DNA of 64,000 nt. Source: VRUE01 sp036276735. GTDB taxonomy: Bacteria; Actinomycetota; Thermoleophilia; Solirubrobacterales; 70-9. The stretch covers positions 1 to 64,000 of the forward strand of contig DASUOH010000040.1 of assembly GCA_036276735.1 (NCBI GenBank). The letters are read 5' to 3'. Positions 41,056-49,623 of the stretch are shown here, one piece after another. Each line of letters begins with the position of its first letter. Position 1 is the first letter of the stretch. The notes below the pieces were generated by a model, which saw only the letters and a program-made list of their open reading frames with translations, had not been told where the DNA came from and ran no database searches. A program made the translations under genes and the position numbers.

Positions 41056-41304
41056 CTACTTCTTGAATACGAATTTCTGCGCTTTCCCGTTCCAGCGGAT
41101 TCCGGCGCACAGTTCTTCCGGGGTCACACCGAGCGAGCTGGAGAGCTTGACGATGGTGCCGAGGCGTGGCTCGCGCCCGCCGCGCTCGAGCAGCGAGATC
41201 TCCGTGCGGTGCAGGTCGCAGCGAAAGCCGAGCTCCTCCTGGGAGATTTTCGCCTTCTGCCGAGCTTTGCGGAGGTTGATTGCAAATCGGTCTCTTGGTT
41301 GCAT
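41056..41304 (-). CDS. Small XRE-family DNA-binding protein
   Basis: An 82-residue helix-turn-helix protein: RFAINLRKARQKAKISQEELG, then LHRTEISLLERGGREPRLGTIVKLSSSLG, the Cro/C1-type HTH. The tail KAQKFVFKK is basic. It probably represses its own transcription; an inverted repeat overlaps its start. ATG 41304 is used and ATG 41313 is possible. No prophage genes are near. It lies divergent from uvrB. Confidence 0.85.
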   Translation of the reverse strand: MQPRDRFAINLRKARQKAKISQEELGFRCDLHRTEISLLERGGREPRLGTIVKLSSSLGVTPEELCAGIRWNGKAQKFVFKK

Positions 41305-41315
41305 GGGCGGCATTC

Positions 41316-41344
41316 TCTGTAGGCGTCGACAGAACCTCTACAGA
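41316..41344. promoter_or_regulatory. Inverted repeat at the start of the XRE gene
   Basis: TCTGTAG (41316-41322) and CTACAGA (41338-41344) form a perfect 7-bp dyad with 15 bases between, just upstream of the XRE start. This is the expected place for an autoregulatory operator. Confidence 0.45.
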
Positions 41345-41438
41345 CAACAACCCTCTCTCGCAAACGTCGTTGTTTATCCCTTGGCCGGCCCGACGGCGGT
41401 CCGCCGGAGCGCCGGGCGGTGCTCGCTAAGGTGATCCG

Positions 41439-43436
41439 GTGCCCAAGTTCGAGCTGAATCCGGCCTACACGCCGACCGCGGATCAGCCCAAGGCGATCGC
41501 GGGGCTCGCCGAGGGAGTGCGCGAAGGGGAGCGGTTCCAGACCCTGCTGGGCGCGACCGGGACGGGCAAGACCTTCACGATGGCGGCGACGATCGCCGAG
41601 GTGCAGCGGCCCTCGCTGGTGATCGCCCACAACAAGACGCTGGCCGCGCAGCTTTGCAACGAGTTCCGCGAGTTCTTCCCCAAGAACGCGGTCGAGTACT
41701 TCGTCTCCTACTACGACTACTACCAGCCCGAGGCCTACGTCCCCGCCCAGGACCTCTACATCGAGAAGGACTCCTCGATCAACGACGAGATCGACCGGCT
41801 GCGTCACGCGGCAACCGCGGCGCTGTTTGCGCGCCGCGACGTGATCATCGTCGCCTCGGTCTCCTGCATCTACGGGATCGGCTCGCCCCAGGTCTACAAC
41901 GAAAAAATGCAGCTGTTCAAGGTCGGCGAGGAAATCGACCGCGACGAGGTGCTGCGCAAGCTGGTCAAGATCCAATACCAGCGCAACGACGCGGCCCTCG
42001 GCCGCGGCACCTTCCGGGTGCGCGGCGAGGTGCTGGAGATCATGCCCTCCTACGCCGAGTCGGCCTACCGGATCGCCCTCTTCGGCGACGAGATCGAGGC
42101 GATCCAGCACTTCGACCCGCTGACCGGAGAGATCCTCGACACGATCGACCACGTCTCGGTCTGGCCCGCCTCCCATTACGTGACCAAGGACGAGACGCTC
42201 GATCGGGCCGTCGAGGAGATCCGCGCCGAACTCAACTCGCGCACCGCGGAGCTGGAGGCGGAAGGCAAGCAGCTCGAGGCGCACCGGCTGCGCCAGCGCA
42301 CCGCCTACGACATCGAGATGCTGAAAGAGCTCGGCTTCACCTCGGGAATCGAGAACTACTCGCGCATCCTCGACGGCCGCCCGCCGGGCAGCCCGCCGCA
42401 CACGCTCGTCGACTACTTCCCCGACGACTTCGTCTGCTTCGTCGACGAGTCCCACCAGACGATCCCGCAGATCGGCGGCATGTACGAGGGGGACAGATCG
42501 CGGAAGACGACGCTGATCGACTACGGCTTCCGGCTGCCCTCGGCGATCGACAACCGGCCGCTCAAGTTCGACGAGTTCCTGGCCAGGGTCGACCGGCTGG
42601 TGATGGTCTCGGCGACGCCGGGGCCATTCGAGCGGGCCGAGTCGACGCGGATCGTCGAGCAGATCGTCCGTCCGACCGGGATCGTCGACCCCGAGATCGA
42701 GGTGCGCGAGACGAAGAACCAGATCGACGACCTGATGAACGAGATCCGCGCCCGCGCTGAGGCGAAGGAGCGGGTGCTCGTCACCACCCTGACCAAGAAG
42801 ATGGCCGAGGACCTGACCGCATACCTGCTGGAGTACGGGATCCGGGTCCGCTACCTGCACTCGGAAATCGACACTTTGGAGCGGATTCGGATCATCCGCG
42901 AGCTGCGGCTTGGCGAGTACGACGTGCTGGTCGGGGTCAACCTGCTGCGCGAGGGACTCGACCTGCCGGAGGTGTCGCTGGTCGCGATCCTCGACGCCGA
43001 CAAGGAGGGGTTCCTGCGCGGCGAGACGAGCCTCGTGCAGACGATCGGCCGCGCCGCCCGCAACGTCAACGGACGGGTGTTGATGTACGCCGACAAGGAG
43101 ACCGACGCGATGCGGGCGGCGATGAGCGAGACCGAGCGACGCCGCGCGATCCAGCTCGCCTACAACGAGGAGCACGGGATCACGCCGGAGACCGTCCGCA
43201 AGGGCATCTCCGAGATGGCCGAGTTCCTGGCGATGGAGGACCGGGCGCCGCGCAAGCGGCGGCGCGGTCGCCCCAGCGACGTCAGCGACCCCGCCGAGCT
43301 GGAGCGGACGATCGTCACCTTGGAGGAGGAGATGCTCGCCGCCGCCGAAGACCTGCGCTTCGAGGAGGCGGCGCGGATCCGCGACGAGATCAAGGAATTG
43401 CGCCGCGACTTAGATGGGATGACGGCGGGGGCTTGA
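41439..43436 (+). CDS. uvrB: Excinuclease ABC subunit B
   Basis: A 665-residue UvrB of the nucleotide excision repair complex. Walker A is GATGTGKTFTMAAT; the damage-probing hairpin YYDYYQPEAYVP, the helicase motif CFVDESHQTIPQ and the C-terminal UVR domain (LEEEMLAAAEDLRFEEAARI) are all present. The GTG at 41439 follows TAAGGT by 6 nt. No GAAC-N4-GTTC box was found upstream, in contrast to uvrA. The stop lies inside a strong hairpin. Confidence 0.96.
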   Translation: MPKFELNPAYTPTADQPKAIAGLAEGVREGERFQTLLGATGTGKTFTMAATIAEVQRPSLVIAHNKTLAAQLCNEFREFFPKNAVEYFVSYYDYYQPEAYVPAQDLYIEKDSSINDEIDRLRHAATAALFARRDVIIVASVSCIYGIGSPQVYNEKMQLFKVGEEIDRDEVLRKLVKIQYQRNDAALGRGTFRVRGEVLEIMPSYAESAYRIALFGDEIEAIQHFDPLTGEILDTIDHVSVWPASHYVTKDETLDRAVEEIRAELNSRTAELEAEGKQLEAHRLRQRTAYDIEMLKELGFTSGIENYSRILDGRPPGSPPHTLVDYFPDDFVCFVDESHQTIPQIGGMYEGDRSRKTTLIDYGFRLPSAIDNRPLKFDEFLARVDRLVMVSATPGPFERAESTRIVEQIVRPTGIVDPEIEVRETKNQIDDLMNEIRARAEAKERVLVTTLTKKMAEDLTAYLLEYGIRVRYLHSEIDTLERIRIIRELRLGEYDVLVGVNLLREGLDLPEVSLVAILDADKEGFLRGETSLVQTIGRAARNVNGRVLMYADKETDAMRAAMSETERRRAIQLAYNEEHGITPETVRKGISEMAEFLAMEDRAPRKRRRGRPSDVSDPAELERTIVTLEEEMLAAAEDLRFEEAARIRDEIKELRRDLDGMTAGA

Positions 43437-43446
43437 GCCCCCGCCG
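43423..43446. terminator. Hairpin at the uvrB stop, shared with a convergent gene
   Basis: CGGCGGGGGCTTGAGCCCCC then GCCG is a nearly perfect hairpin of 10 bp with a 4-nt loop covering the uvrB stop and lying 6 bases from the end of the convergent gene. It can end both transcripts. Confidence 0.55.
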
Positions 43447-43451
43447 CGGGG

Positions 43452-43829
43452 TCAGGCCAGGACCTTCGCCGCCTTGGCACTGTCGCCGTAGAACTCCCCC
43501 CGTGCGATCTTGCCGTTCTCGAACTTGATCAGGTGGGCGAAAGGCGCCTCGAAGCTGCCCGAATCGTTGCCGGCCCGCTGCGTGCCGCGCACGACGACCC
43601 ATTCGCCGCCGTCGATGAACTCCTCGGGTTCGACGCTGAACGAGGACCAGTAGTTGGGTATCTGACTGAAGTTGCCGAGGATCGCGTCCCGGCCTCGCGT
43701 TTCGCCACCCAGCGGCAGCTCGTCCGAGGTCAGCCAGGTCCCGTCCTCGGCGAGCATCTCTCGAAGGGCCTCGAGGTCTCCGCGCCCGAAGGCGTCGTAG
43801 GCGGAGCGGGCGGTATCGACGTTCGACAT
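43452..43829 (-). CDS. SnoaL-like / NTF2-fold protein
   Basis: A 125-residue protein of the SnoaL/ketosteroid isomerase-like fold: SNVDTARSAYDAFGRGDLEAL then LAEDGTWLTSDELPLGGETRGRD and a C-terminal strand FAHLIKFENGKIARGEFYGD. Members include cyclases, isomerases and proteins of unknown function. GGAGG lies 9 nt upstream of the ATG, giving a clear start. No biosynthetic cluster is near. Confidence 0.82.
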   Translation of the reverse strand: MSNVDTARSAYDAFGRGDLEALREMLAEDGTWLTSDELPLGGETRGRDAILGNFSQIPNYWSSFSVEPEEFIDGGEWVVVRGTQRAGNDSGSFEAPFAHLIKFENGKIARGEFYGDSAKAAKVLA

Positions 43830-43929
43830 GGTCGTCCTCCTTTTGTCGAGCTGGTCCCCGCCCGTTCCGACGGTACGCCGATCAGCGCCGATCCGCAAGG
43901 CGGGCTCGGAGATGCTGGTGGCTGGCGGC

Positions 43930-44586
43930 TCATTCCGTGGAGCCGTGGTCGAGGAACCGTAGGACGGCCAGCACCCGCCGATGGTCCTCGCCGCTTGCGG
44001 GCAGATCGAGCTTGGAGAAGATGCCCGTGACGTGCTTCTCGACGGCGCGCTCGGTGACGACGAGCTCCGCGGCGATCGACATGTTGGAGCGGCCCTCCGC
44101 CATCAGCCCCAGCACCTCGCGCTCGCGCGGGGTCAGCTCGTCGAGCGGGTCGTCGCTGCGCCGTCGCCCGAGCATCTGCGACACCACCTCCGGGTCGAGC
44201 GCCGAGCCGCCCGAGCCGACCCGCCGTACCGCGTCGGTTAGCCCCTCGACGTCGGCGACCCGGTCCTTCAGCAGGTAGCCGAGCCCCTCGGCGCTCTCGG
44301 CGAGCAGCTCCCGCGCGTAAGCGACCTCGACGTACTGCGAGAGGACGAGCACGCCGACGTGGGGCAGCTCGGCGCGGATCTCGCGGGCGGCCCGTAGGCC
44401 CTCGTCGGTGTGGGTGGGCGGCATGCGGACGTCAACGACGGCGACGTCGGGCCGGTGCGCACGCACCTTGCGCAGCAGGTCCTCGGCGTCGGCGGCCTGG
44501 CCGACGACCTCCAGCCCCGCCTCCTCGAGCAGCCTCACCACGCCTTCGCGCAGCAGGGTCGAGTCGTCGGCGACGACTACCCGCAC
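43930..44586 (-). CDS. Two-component response regulator, NarL/LuxR type
   Basis: A 218-residue regulator. The receiver has Asp-Asp (MRVVVADDSTLLREGV) and the phosphorylated Asp in DVAVVDVRMPP; the C-terminal HTH has LTPREREVLGLMAEGRSNMSIAAELVVTERAVEKHV. Its start overlaps the end of the histidine kinase gene, so the pair is cognate. Targets are unknown; the nearby MMPL exporter is a candidate. Confidence 0.92.
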   Translation of the reverse strand: MRVVVADDSTLLREGVVRLLEEAGLEVVGQAADAEDLLRKVRAHRPDVAVVDVRMPPTHTDEGLRAAREIRAELPHVGVLVLSQYVEVAYARELLAESAEGLGYLLKDRVADVEGLTDAVRRVGSGGSALDPEVVSQMLGRRRSDDPLDELTPREREVLGLMAEGRSNMSIAAELVVTERAVEKHVTGIFSKLDLPASGEDHRRVLAVLRFLDHGSTE

Positions 44587-46052
44587 GGGATCCTCGCCCG
44601 CACCACAGTGCCCTCGCCGGCGACACTGTTGACCTCGAGCCGCCCTTCCAGCGCAGCGACGCGATCGGCCAGCCCGCGCAGCCCGCTGCCGGCCTCTGGG
44701 TCGGCGCCGCCGACGCCGTCGTCGCTCACCTCGATCTCCACCGACCCGTTCGCCTGCGCGACCCGCACGGTTGCCTGCTCGGCGCGCGCGTAGCGGGCGA
44801 CGTTGGTCAGGGCCTCCGCGATCACGAAGTAGCTGGCCGACTCGACCGATTCGGGCAGGCGCCCCTTGGGCGTCCCGAGGACCTCTACCGGAACCGGCGA
44901 GCGTTCGGCGAGGCCGGCGATCGCCGCCTCCAGCCCGCGGTCGCTCAGCACCGCCGGGTGAATGCCCCGCGCCAGCTCACGCAGCTCCGAGCTGGCGGCG
45001 GCCAGCTCCTCGAGTCCCTCATCGAGCAGCTCGGCGGTCGCCGCGGGGTCAGAGTCGAGCTTCTTGCGGGCCAGGCGCAGGTTCATAGCCAGCGCCACGA
45101 GCCGCTGCTGGGCACCGTCGTGGAGGTCGCGCTCGACCCGTCGCCGCTCCGCGTAGCCGGCGGCGACGATGCGTGCGCGCGAAGCGCGCAGCTCCTCCAC
45201 CGTCGCCCGCAGTTCGGCGGTGAGCTGGGCGTTCTCCGCGGTCAGGGCGCTGCGGATTTCCTCGTCGCGGCCGATCCGCGAGCGCAGCAGGCCGACCAGG
45301 AAGGCGATCGGCAAGCAGGCGAAGGCGGCGAGGCCCGCCACGAAGGCGACCAGCTCGGCGTCGTCGGAGACGCCGGCCTGGCCGACGATCAGCTGGACGA
45401 GCAGAAAGAGGAATGCGACCGCGCCGGTGACCAGGACCGGACCGAGGGCGCGCCGCTCGCTCGCCGAGCTGCGCCGCCAGCGCCGGTAGACGACGACCAC
45501 CGTCGCGGCGATCAGCGGGATCGCGATCAGTGCCTGGACCGCACTGATCGCCTCGCCGACGCTGCCGGGCCCAACCGCGAAGGCGTTGTCCGGACAGCCC
45601 TCGCAGCCTTCGGCGGCCGGGTCGGCGAACAGCACCCAGGCCGCCTGCATCGGGATCGTGACGAAGTACGCGATGCCGGCCAGCGCGCGCTGGGTGCGGG
45701 TCTCGAGGCGGCCCGAGGGGAAGGCGACGAGGAGGTGGACGAGGATCGCGTACGGCACGGTGAGACCGAGAGCGCCGAGCGTGAAGAGCAGGTCGCTGTT
45801 CGAGGCTTCCAGCCCCCGGAAGAACCAGGTGAACCCGATCGCCGTCATCAGCGGCCCGGTCCGATTCCCCGGTCGCCGATACCAGGCGAAGAGGCCGGTG
45901 CCGGCGAAGCCCCAGCCGGCGACCAGGGTCAGAGAGGCGGCCAGGCCGCGGGGGCTGACGTGATCGCTGGTCACGATCAGCGCCAGGGAGGCGAGTCCGA
46001 CTCCGAACGCGAGCAGGGCGAGACCGATCAGGGCACGGCGCAAGCTGGTCAT
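44577..46052 (-). CDS. Membrane sensor histidine kinase, HisKA_3 type
   Basis: A 491-residue kinase. The N-terminal half has about eight membrane helices and no clear ligand domain. A coiled region (LTAENAQLTAELRATVEELR) leads to the HisKA_3 box with the phosphorylated His in RRRVERDLHDGAQQRLVAL, and the ATPase with EALTNVARYARA and VSDDGVGG. It overlaps both the LuxR regulator and the single-domain receiver gene, forming a three-gene unit. Confidence 0.9.
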   Translation of the reverse strand: MTSLRRALIGLALLAFGVGLASLALIVTSDHVSPRGLAASLTLVAGWGFAGTGLFAWYRRPGNRTGPLMTAIGFTWFFRGLEASNSDLLFTLGALGLTVPYAILVHLLVAFPSGRLETRTQRALAGIAYFVTIPMQAAWVLFADPAAEGCEGCPDNAFAVGPGSVGEAISAVQALIAIPLIAATVVVVYRRWRRSSASERRALGPVLVTGAVAFLFLLVQLIVGQAGVSDDAELVAFVAGLAAFACLPIAFLVGLLRSRIGRDEEIRSALTAENAQLTAELRATVEELRASRARIVAAGYAERRRVERDLHDGAQQRLVALAMNLRLARKKLDSDPAATAELLDEGLEELAAASSELRELARGIHPAVLSDRGLEAAIAGLAERSPVPVEVLGTPKGRLPESVESASYFVIAEALTNVARYARAEQATVRVAQANGSVEIEVSDDGVGGADPEAGSGLRGLADRVAALEGRLEVNSVAGEGTVVRARIPCG

Positions 46053-46402
46053 CCGGTCAACGCCGCGAGTCTCTCACTGCTGAGCTCACCCTTGGTGACG
46101 AAGCCGCGAGCCGGGCTGTCGGCGACAGCGCTTCCGAGGTCGGAGATCTCCCGGCTCGAGGTGAGGACGATCGCCGGGCACTCGCCCGCCGCCTCGAGGC
46201 GCGCCGCGACCTCGAAGCCGTCGAAGTCGGGTAGCTGCACGTCGAGCAGGACGAGGTCCGGTCGCAGCTCCCGGACCGCGCTGAGCGCCGCCGCACCGTC
46301 CTCGGCTTCGCCGACGACCGCATAGCCGTCGGCTTCCAGCATCCGCCTGGCGCTGGCGCGGAAGCTCGGATGGTCGTCGACGATGAGGACGGTGGTGGGC
46401 AT
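46049..46402 (-). CDS. Single-domain response regulator (receiver only)
   Basis: A 117-residue receiver domain: TTVLIVDDHPSFRASARRML with the acidic pair, the phosphorylated Asp in LVLLDVQLPDFDGF and the Lys in FVTKGELS. There is no output domain. Its stop overlaps the kinase start (ATGA), so the kinase may have two partners, or this protein may act as a phosphate sink. Divergent from the MMPL gene. Confidence 0.88.
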   Translation of the reverse strand: MPTTVLIVDDHPSFRASARRMLEADGYAVVGEAEDGAAALSAVRELRPDLVLLDVQLPDFDGFEVAARLEAAGECPAIVLTSSREISDLGSAVADSPARGFVTKGELSSERLAALTG

Positions 46403-46435
46403 GCCTCGATTGTCCTGCACCGGCGAGCGTCTGGA

Positions 46436-46453
46436 TGTACGGCTACCCGTACA
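46436..46453. promoter_or_regulatory. Inverted repeat in the divergent region before the MMPL gene
   Basis: TGTACGG-CTAC-CCGTACA is a perfect 7-bp dyad in the 160-bp gap between the receiver gene and the MMPL transporter. It could be the binding site of the nearby LuxR regulator. The rest of the gap shows no gene. Confidence 0.45.
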
Positions 46454-46562
46454 ACCCGCGGCGGCGAGCCGCACTCCGGAACGCCTGCCAGCCGCATTGG
46501 AGCGCGGCCTCTCGCTTGGGAGCGTGGCGGTGTCGAATCGCAACCCGAACGAAAGGCACCAC

Positions 46563-48752
46563 ATGACCCCCAGGAAGAACATCGCAGCACGAGCCGCCCA
46601 CTGGAGCGCCGCCCATCGCAAGGCCGCCATCCTCGGCTGGATCGCCTTCGTCGTCCTCTCGGTAGTCGTCGGCGGCGCGGTCGGGCAGAGGAACCTGACC
46701 CAGGCCGAATCGACCTCGGGCGAGGCCGGCCGGGCGGAGGTCGCGCTAGAAGAGGCCAATCTGACCCCGCACAGCGAGGTCGTGCTGGTCCAGAGTGACG
46801 ATCTGCGCGCCGGCGACCCGGCGTTCGACGCCGCGGTCGAGGAAGCGACGAGGCGCCTGGGGGAGGTTCGTTCGGTGGTCGGGCTCAGCTCGCCGGCGGA
46901 CGGCGGTGGCCAGGTCTCGGCCGATCGCCAATCCGCGCTGATCGAGTTCCGCATCCCGGGCGACGACGACGCGGCCGAGGAACGGGTCGACGCGAGCCTC
47001 GCCGCCACCGCGGCGACGCAGCGCCGTCATCCCGACCTGACGGTCGAGCAGTTCGGCGACGCCAGCGCCAAGAAGGCGGTCGAAGCGGTCTTCGGCGAAG
47101 ACCTGAAGAAGGCCGAGACGACCTCCCTGCCGATCACCCTGGTGATCCTGCTGCTCGCATTCGGGGCCTTCGCGGCGGCCTTCGTGCCGCTGCTGCTGGC
47201 CTTCTCGGCGGTGATCGCGACGATGGGCGTCCTCGGGCCGCTGAGCCAGGTGGTGCCGATGGACTCCAACGTCTCCGCGGTCGTCGTCCTGATCGGGCTG
47301 GCCGTCGGCGTCGACTACTCGCTCTTCTACATGCGTCGCGAGCGCGAGGAGCGCCGCAGCGGTCGCTCGGCGGGGGCGGCGCTGCAGGCCGCGGCGGCGA
47401 CCTCGGGCCGGGCCGTGCTCGTCTCGGGCCTGACCGTGATCGTCGCGATGGCCGGGATGCTGCTCAGCGGCGATCCGACCTTCATCTCCTTCGCGGTCGC
47501 GACGATGACCGTGGTCGCGGTGGCGATGCTGGCTTCGCTCACCGTCCTGCCCGCCGTCCTCTCCAAGCTCGGGGACCGGGTCGAGTGGGGGAGGGTGCCG
47601 TTCGTCGCCCGGCTGCGCAGGCGGCGCGAGGGCCGCTCGGCTTGGGGCGCCGTCGTCGACGGGGTCATGCGCCGTCCGGCGCTCTCGCTCGTCGCCTCGG
47701 CGGGCCTGTTGATCGCGCTGGCGGTGCCGGCGCTGGGGATGAAGACGGTCGTCAGCGGTGCGGATGACCTCTCCCGCGACATTCCGGTGGTCAAGACCTA
47801 CGACCGCGTCAACGAGGCCTTCCCGAGCGAAGGCGCCCAGGCCCGAGTCGTCGTCGAGGCCGACGACGTCACCCGCGGGCCGGTCGCGGCGGCGATCGCC
47901 GACCTGCGCGTCCGCGCCCAAGCCGATCGCCTGGTCACCGGTCCGGTCGGCGTCGAGGCCAGCGCCGACGGCACGGTCGCGGCGGTCGACGTGCCAACGG
48001 CCGGCAGCGGCAGCGACGCCGCCTCGACGGCGGCACTGGAGCGGATTCGGGAGCGGCTGGTGCCGGCGGCCTTCGCCGCCGTCCCGTCGGCCTCTGTCAA
48101 CGTCACCGGGGAAGCGGCGCAGTCGAAGGACTTCAACGACCTGCTGGCGGAGCGCCTGCCGCTGGTCTTCGCCTTCGTCCTCTCGCTGGCGTTCCTGCTG
48201 ATGCTGGTCACTTTCAGGTCGATCGTGGTGCCGATCAAGGCGATCGCGCTCAACCTGCTCTCGGTGGGCGCGGCGTACGGGGTGCTGGTGCTGGTGTTCC
48301 AGAACGGGCTCGGCGAGTCGTGGCTGGGCTTCCACTCCAACGGCGGCGTCACCTCCTGGCTGCCGCTCTTCCTGTTCGTGATCCTGTTCGGCCTCTCGAT
48401 GGACTACCACGTGCTGATCCTGAGCCGGGTCCGCGAGGCGGTCGACCGGGGGATGAGCAGCGACGAGGCGGTCCGGCACGGCATCTCGGCCACGGCTGGG
48501 ACCGTGACCAGTGCCGCGATCGTGATGGTGGCCGTGTTCTCGGTCTTCGCCACCCTGAGCATGGTCGACATGAAACAGATGGGTGTCGGGCTCGCCGTCG
48601 CGGTCCTGATCGACGCGACGATCGTGCGCGCGATCCTGCTGCCGGCGGCGATGAAGCTCCTCGGCGACCGCAACTGGTACCTGCCCTCGGCGCTGGGCTG
48701 GCTGCCCGAGCTGCGCCACTCCAAGGCGGAGGCGGAGCCGGCTCGCGCCTAG
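46563..48752 (+). CDS. MMPL/RND-type membrane transporter
   Basis: A 729-residue exporter with two repeats, each of one helix, a large extracytoplasmic domain and five helices. Features are AHRKAAILGWIAFVVLSVVVG at the N-terminus, VVVLIGLAVGVDYSLFYMRRERE (the GxxxDY proton-relay motif) and its second copy VILFGLSMDYHVLILSRVREAVDRG. The family moves lipids, siderophores or drugs. AAAGG lies 6 nt before ATG 46563; earlier in-frame starts overlap the receiver gene. Divergent from the signalling cluster that may control it. Confidence 0.9.
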   Translation: MTPRKNIAARAAHWSAAHRKAAILGWIAFVVLSVVVGGAVGQRNLTQAESTSGEAGRAEVALEEANLTPHSEVVLVQSDDLRAGDPAFDAAVEEATRRLGEVRSVVGLSSPADGGGQVSADRQSALIEFRIPGDDDAAEERVDASLAATAATQRRHPDLTVEQFGDASAKKAVEAVFGEDLKKAETTSLPITLVILLLAFGAFAAAFVPLLLAFSAVIATMGVLGPLSQVVPMDSNVSAVVVLIGLAVGVDYSLFYMRREREERRSGRSAGAALQAAAATSGRAVLVSGLTVIVAMAGMLLSGDPTFISFAVATMTVVAVAMLASLTVLPAVLSKLGDRVEWGRVPFVARLRRRREGRSAWGAVVDGVMRRPALSLVASAGLLIALAVPALGMKTVVSGADDLSRDIPVVKTYDRVNEAFPSEGAQARVVVEADDVTRGPVAAAIADLRVRAQADRLVTGPVGVEASADGTVAAVDVPTAGSGSDAASTAALERIRERLVPAAFAAVPSASVNVTGEAAQSKDFNDLLAERLPLVFAFVLSLAFLLMLVTFRSIVVPIKAIALNLLSVGAAYGVLVLVFQNGLGESWLGFHSNGGVTSWLPLFLFVILFGLSMDYHVLILSRVREAVDRGMSSDEAVRHGISATAGTVTSAAIVMVAVFSVFATLSMVDMKQMGVGLAVAVLIDATIVRAILLPAAMKLLGDRNWYLPSALGWLPELRHSKAEAEPARA

Positions 48753-48782
48753 CTCCTCCGCAGGTACGGGCAGCGCATCCAC

Positions 48783-48812
48783 GGGCGCCGCGGCTCTTCG
48801 GTCGCGGCGCCC
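48783..48812 (+). terminator. Strong GC hairpin after the MMPL gene
   Basis: GGGCGCCGCG pairs perfectly with CGCGGCGCCC around a 10-nt loop, 31 bases after the stop. The following GCCGTTGT has few T residues. Confidence 0.55.
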
Positions 48813-48834
48813 GCCGTTGTCTAACCTCGGGCCG

Positions 48835-49623
48835 ATGGCGATCGACGTCAGCGAGGCGACGTTCGAGCAGGAGGTGGTCGAGCGTTCGCGCCAGGTCCCG
48901 GTCGTGGCCGACTTCTGGGCTGAGTGGTGCGGCCCGTGCCGGACCCTGACGCCGGCCCTCGAGGCGGCGGAGTCCGCCCGCGCCGGCAAGGTGGTCCTGG
49001 CCAAGGTCGACGTCGACGCAAACCAGGCGCTGGCGGCTCGGTACGGCGTTCAGGGGATCCCGGCGGTGAAGGCGTTCCGTGACGGTCAGGTCGTCGGCGA
49101 GCTCGTCGGCGCGGTGTCGAAGGCGAAAGTCGAGGAGCTGTTCGACTCGCTCGTTCCCTCGCGTGCCGACGAGTTGCTGGCGAAGGGGGACGAGCCGTCG
49201 CTGCGCGAGGCCGCCGAGCTCGAGCCGCGCCGCGCCGACATCGCCGTCGCGCTGGCCAAGGCGCGGCTGGGGCGCGGGGCAGAGGACGAGGCGCTGAACG
49301 CGGTCGAGGGCCACGACGCCGACTTCGCGGCGGCAGGGATCGCGGCCCGCGTGCGCCTCTCCCGGCGTGGGATCGGCGCCGCGGCGTTCGCGAAGCTCGA
49401 CGGCCACGCTGGCGGTCCCGGCGGCCCAGGCGCTCCATCGGACGGCCCGCTCGGCGAGCGGCGAGAGGCCGCCGCCGAAGCTCTGCTCGATGAGATTCCA
49501 AGCGTCCCGCAGGATGCGCGCGAGGATCTGCGCCGCGCGATCGTCGGCATTCTCAGCGAAGCCGACCCCGGCGATGCCGCCGCCCGCCGGCTCCGCCAGC
49601 GGCTCGCCGCCGCCCTCTACTGA
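48835..49623 (+). CDS. Thioredoxin-TPR fusion (YbbN/CnoX-like)
   Basis: A 262-residue protein. The thioredoxin domain (1-110) keeps the active CGPC in ADFWAEWCGPCRTLTP and cis-Pro in GIPAVKAF. The second half is helical with TPR-like repeats and a Gly/Pro linker. Such proteins act as redox chaperones in other bacteria. TAACCT ends 7 nt before ATG 48835. Its end overlaps the convergent DUF559 gene by 7 nt. Confidence 0.85.
   Translation: MAIDVSEATFEQEVVERSRQVPVVADFWAEWCGPCRTLTPALEAAESARAGKVVLAKVDVDANQALAARYGVQGIPAVKAFRDGQVVGELVGAVSKAKVEELFDSLVPSRADELLAKGDEPSLREAAELEPRRADIAVALAKARLGRGAEDEALNAVEGHDADFAAAGIAARVRLSRRGIGAAAFAKLDGHAGGPGGPGAPSDGPLGERREAAAEALLDEIPSVPQDAREDLRRAIVGILSEADPGDAAARRLRQRLAAALY

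Noticed and set aside
41124..43175. Minus-strand frame of about 680 codons opposite uvrB
   Set aside because: Shadow frame; only its end overlaps the real XRE gene in another frame.
46746..49004. Very long open frame (about 750 codons) on the minus strand opposite the MMPL and thioredoxin genes
   Set aside because: It is rich in Arg/His/Asp/Gln without any domain pattern, and it mirrors the codon structure of clear genes on the plus strand, as happens in GC-rich DNA.
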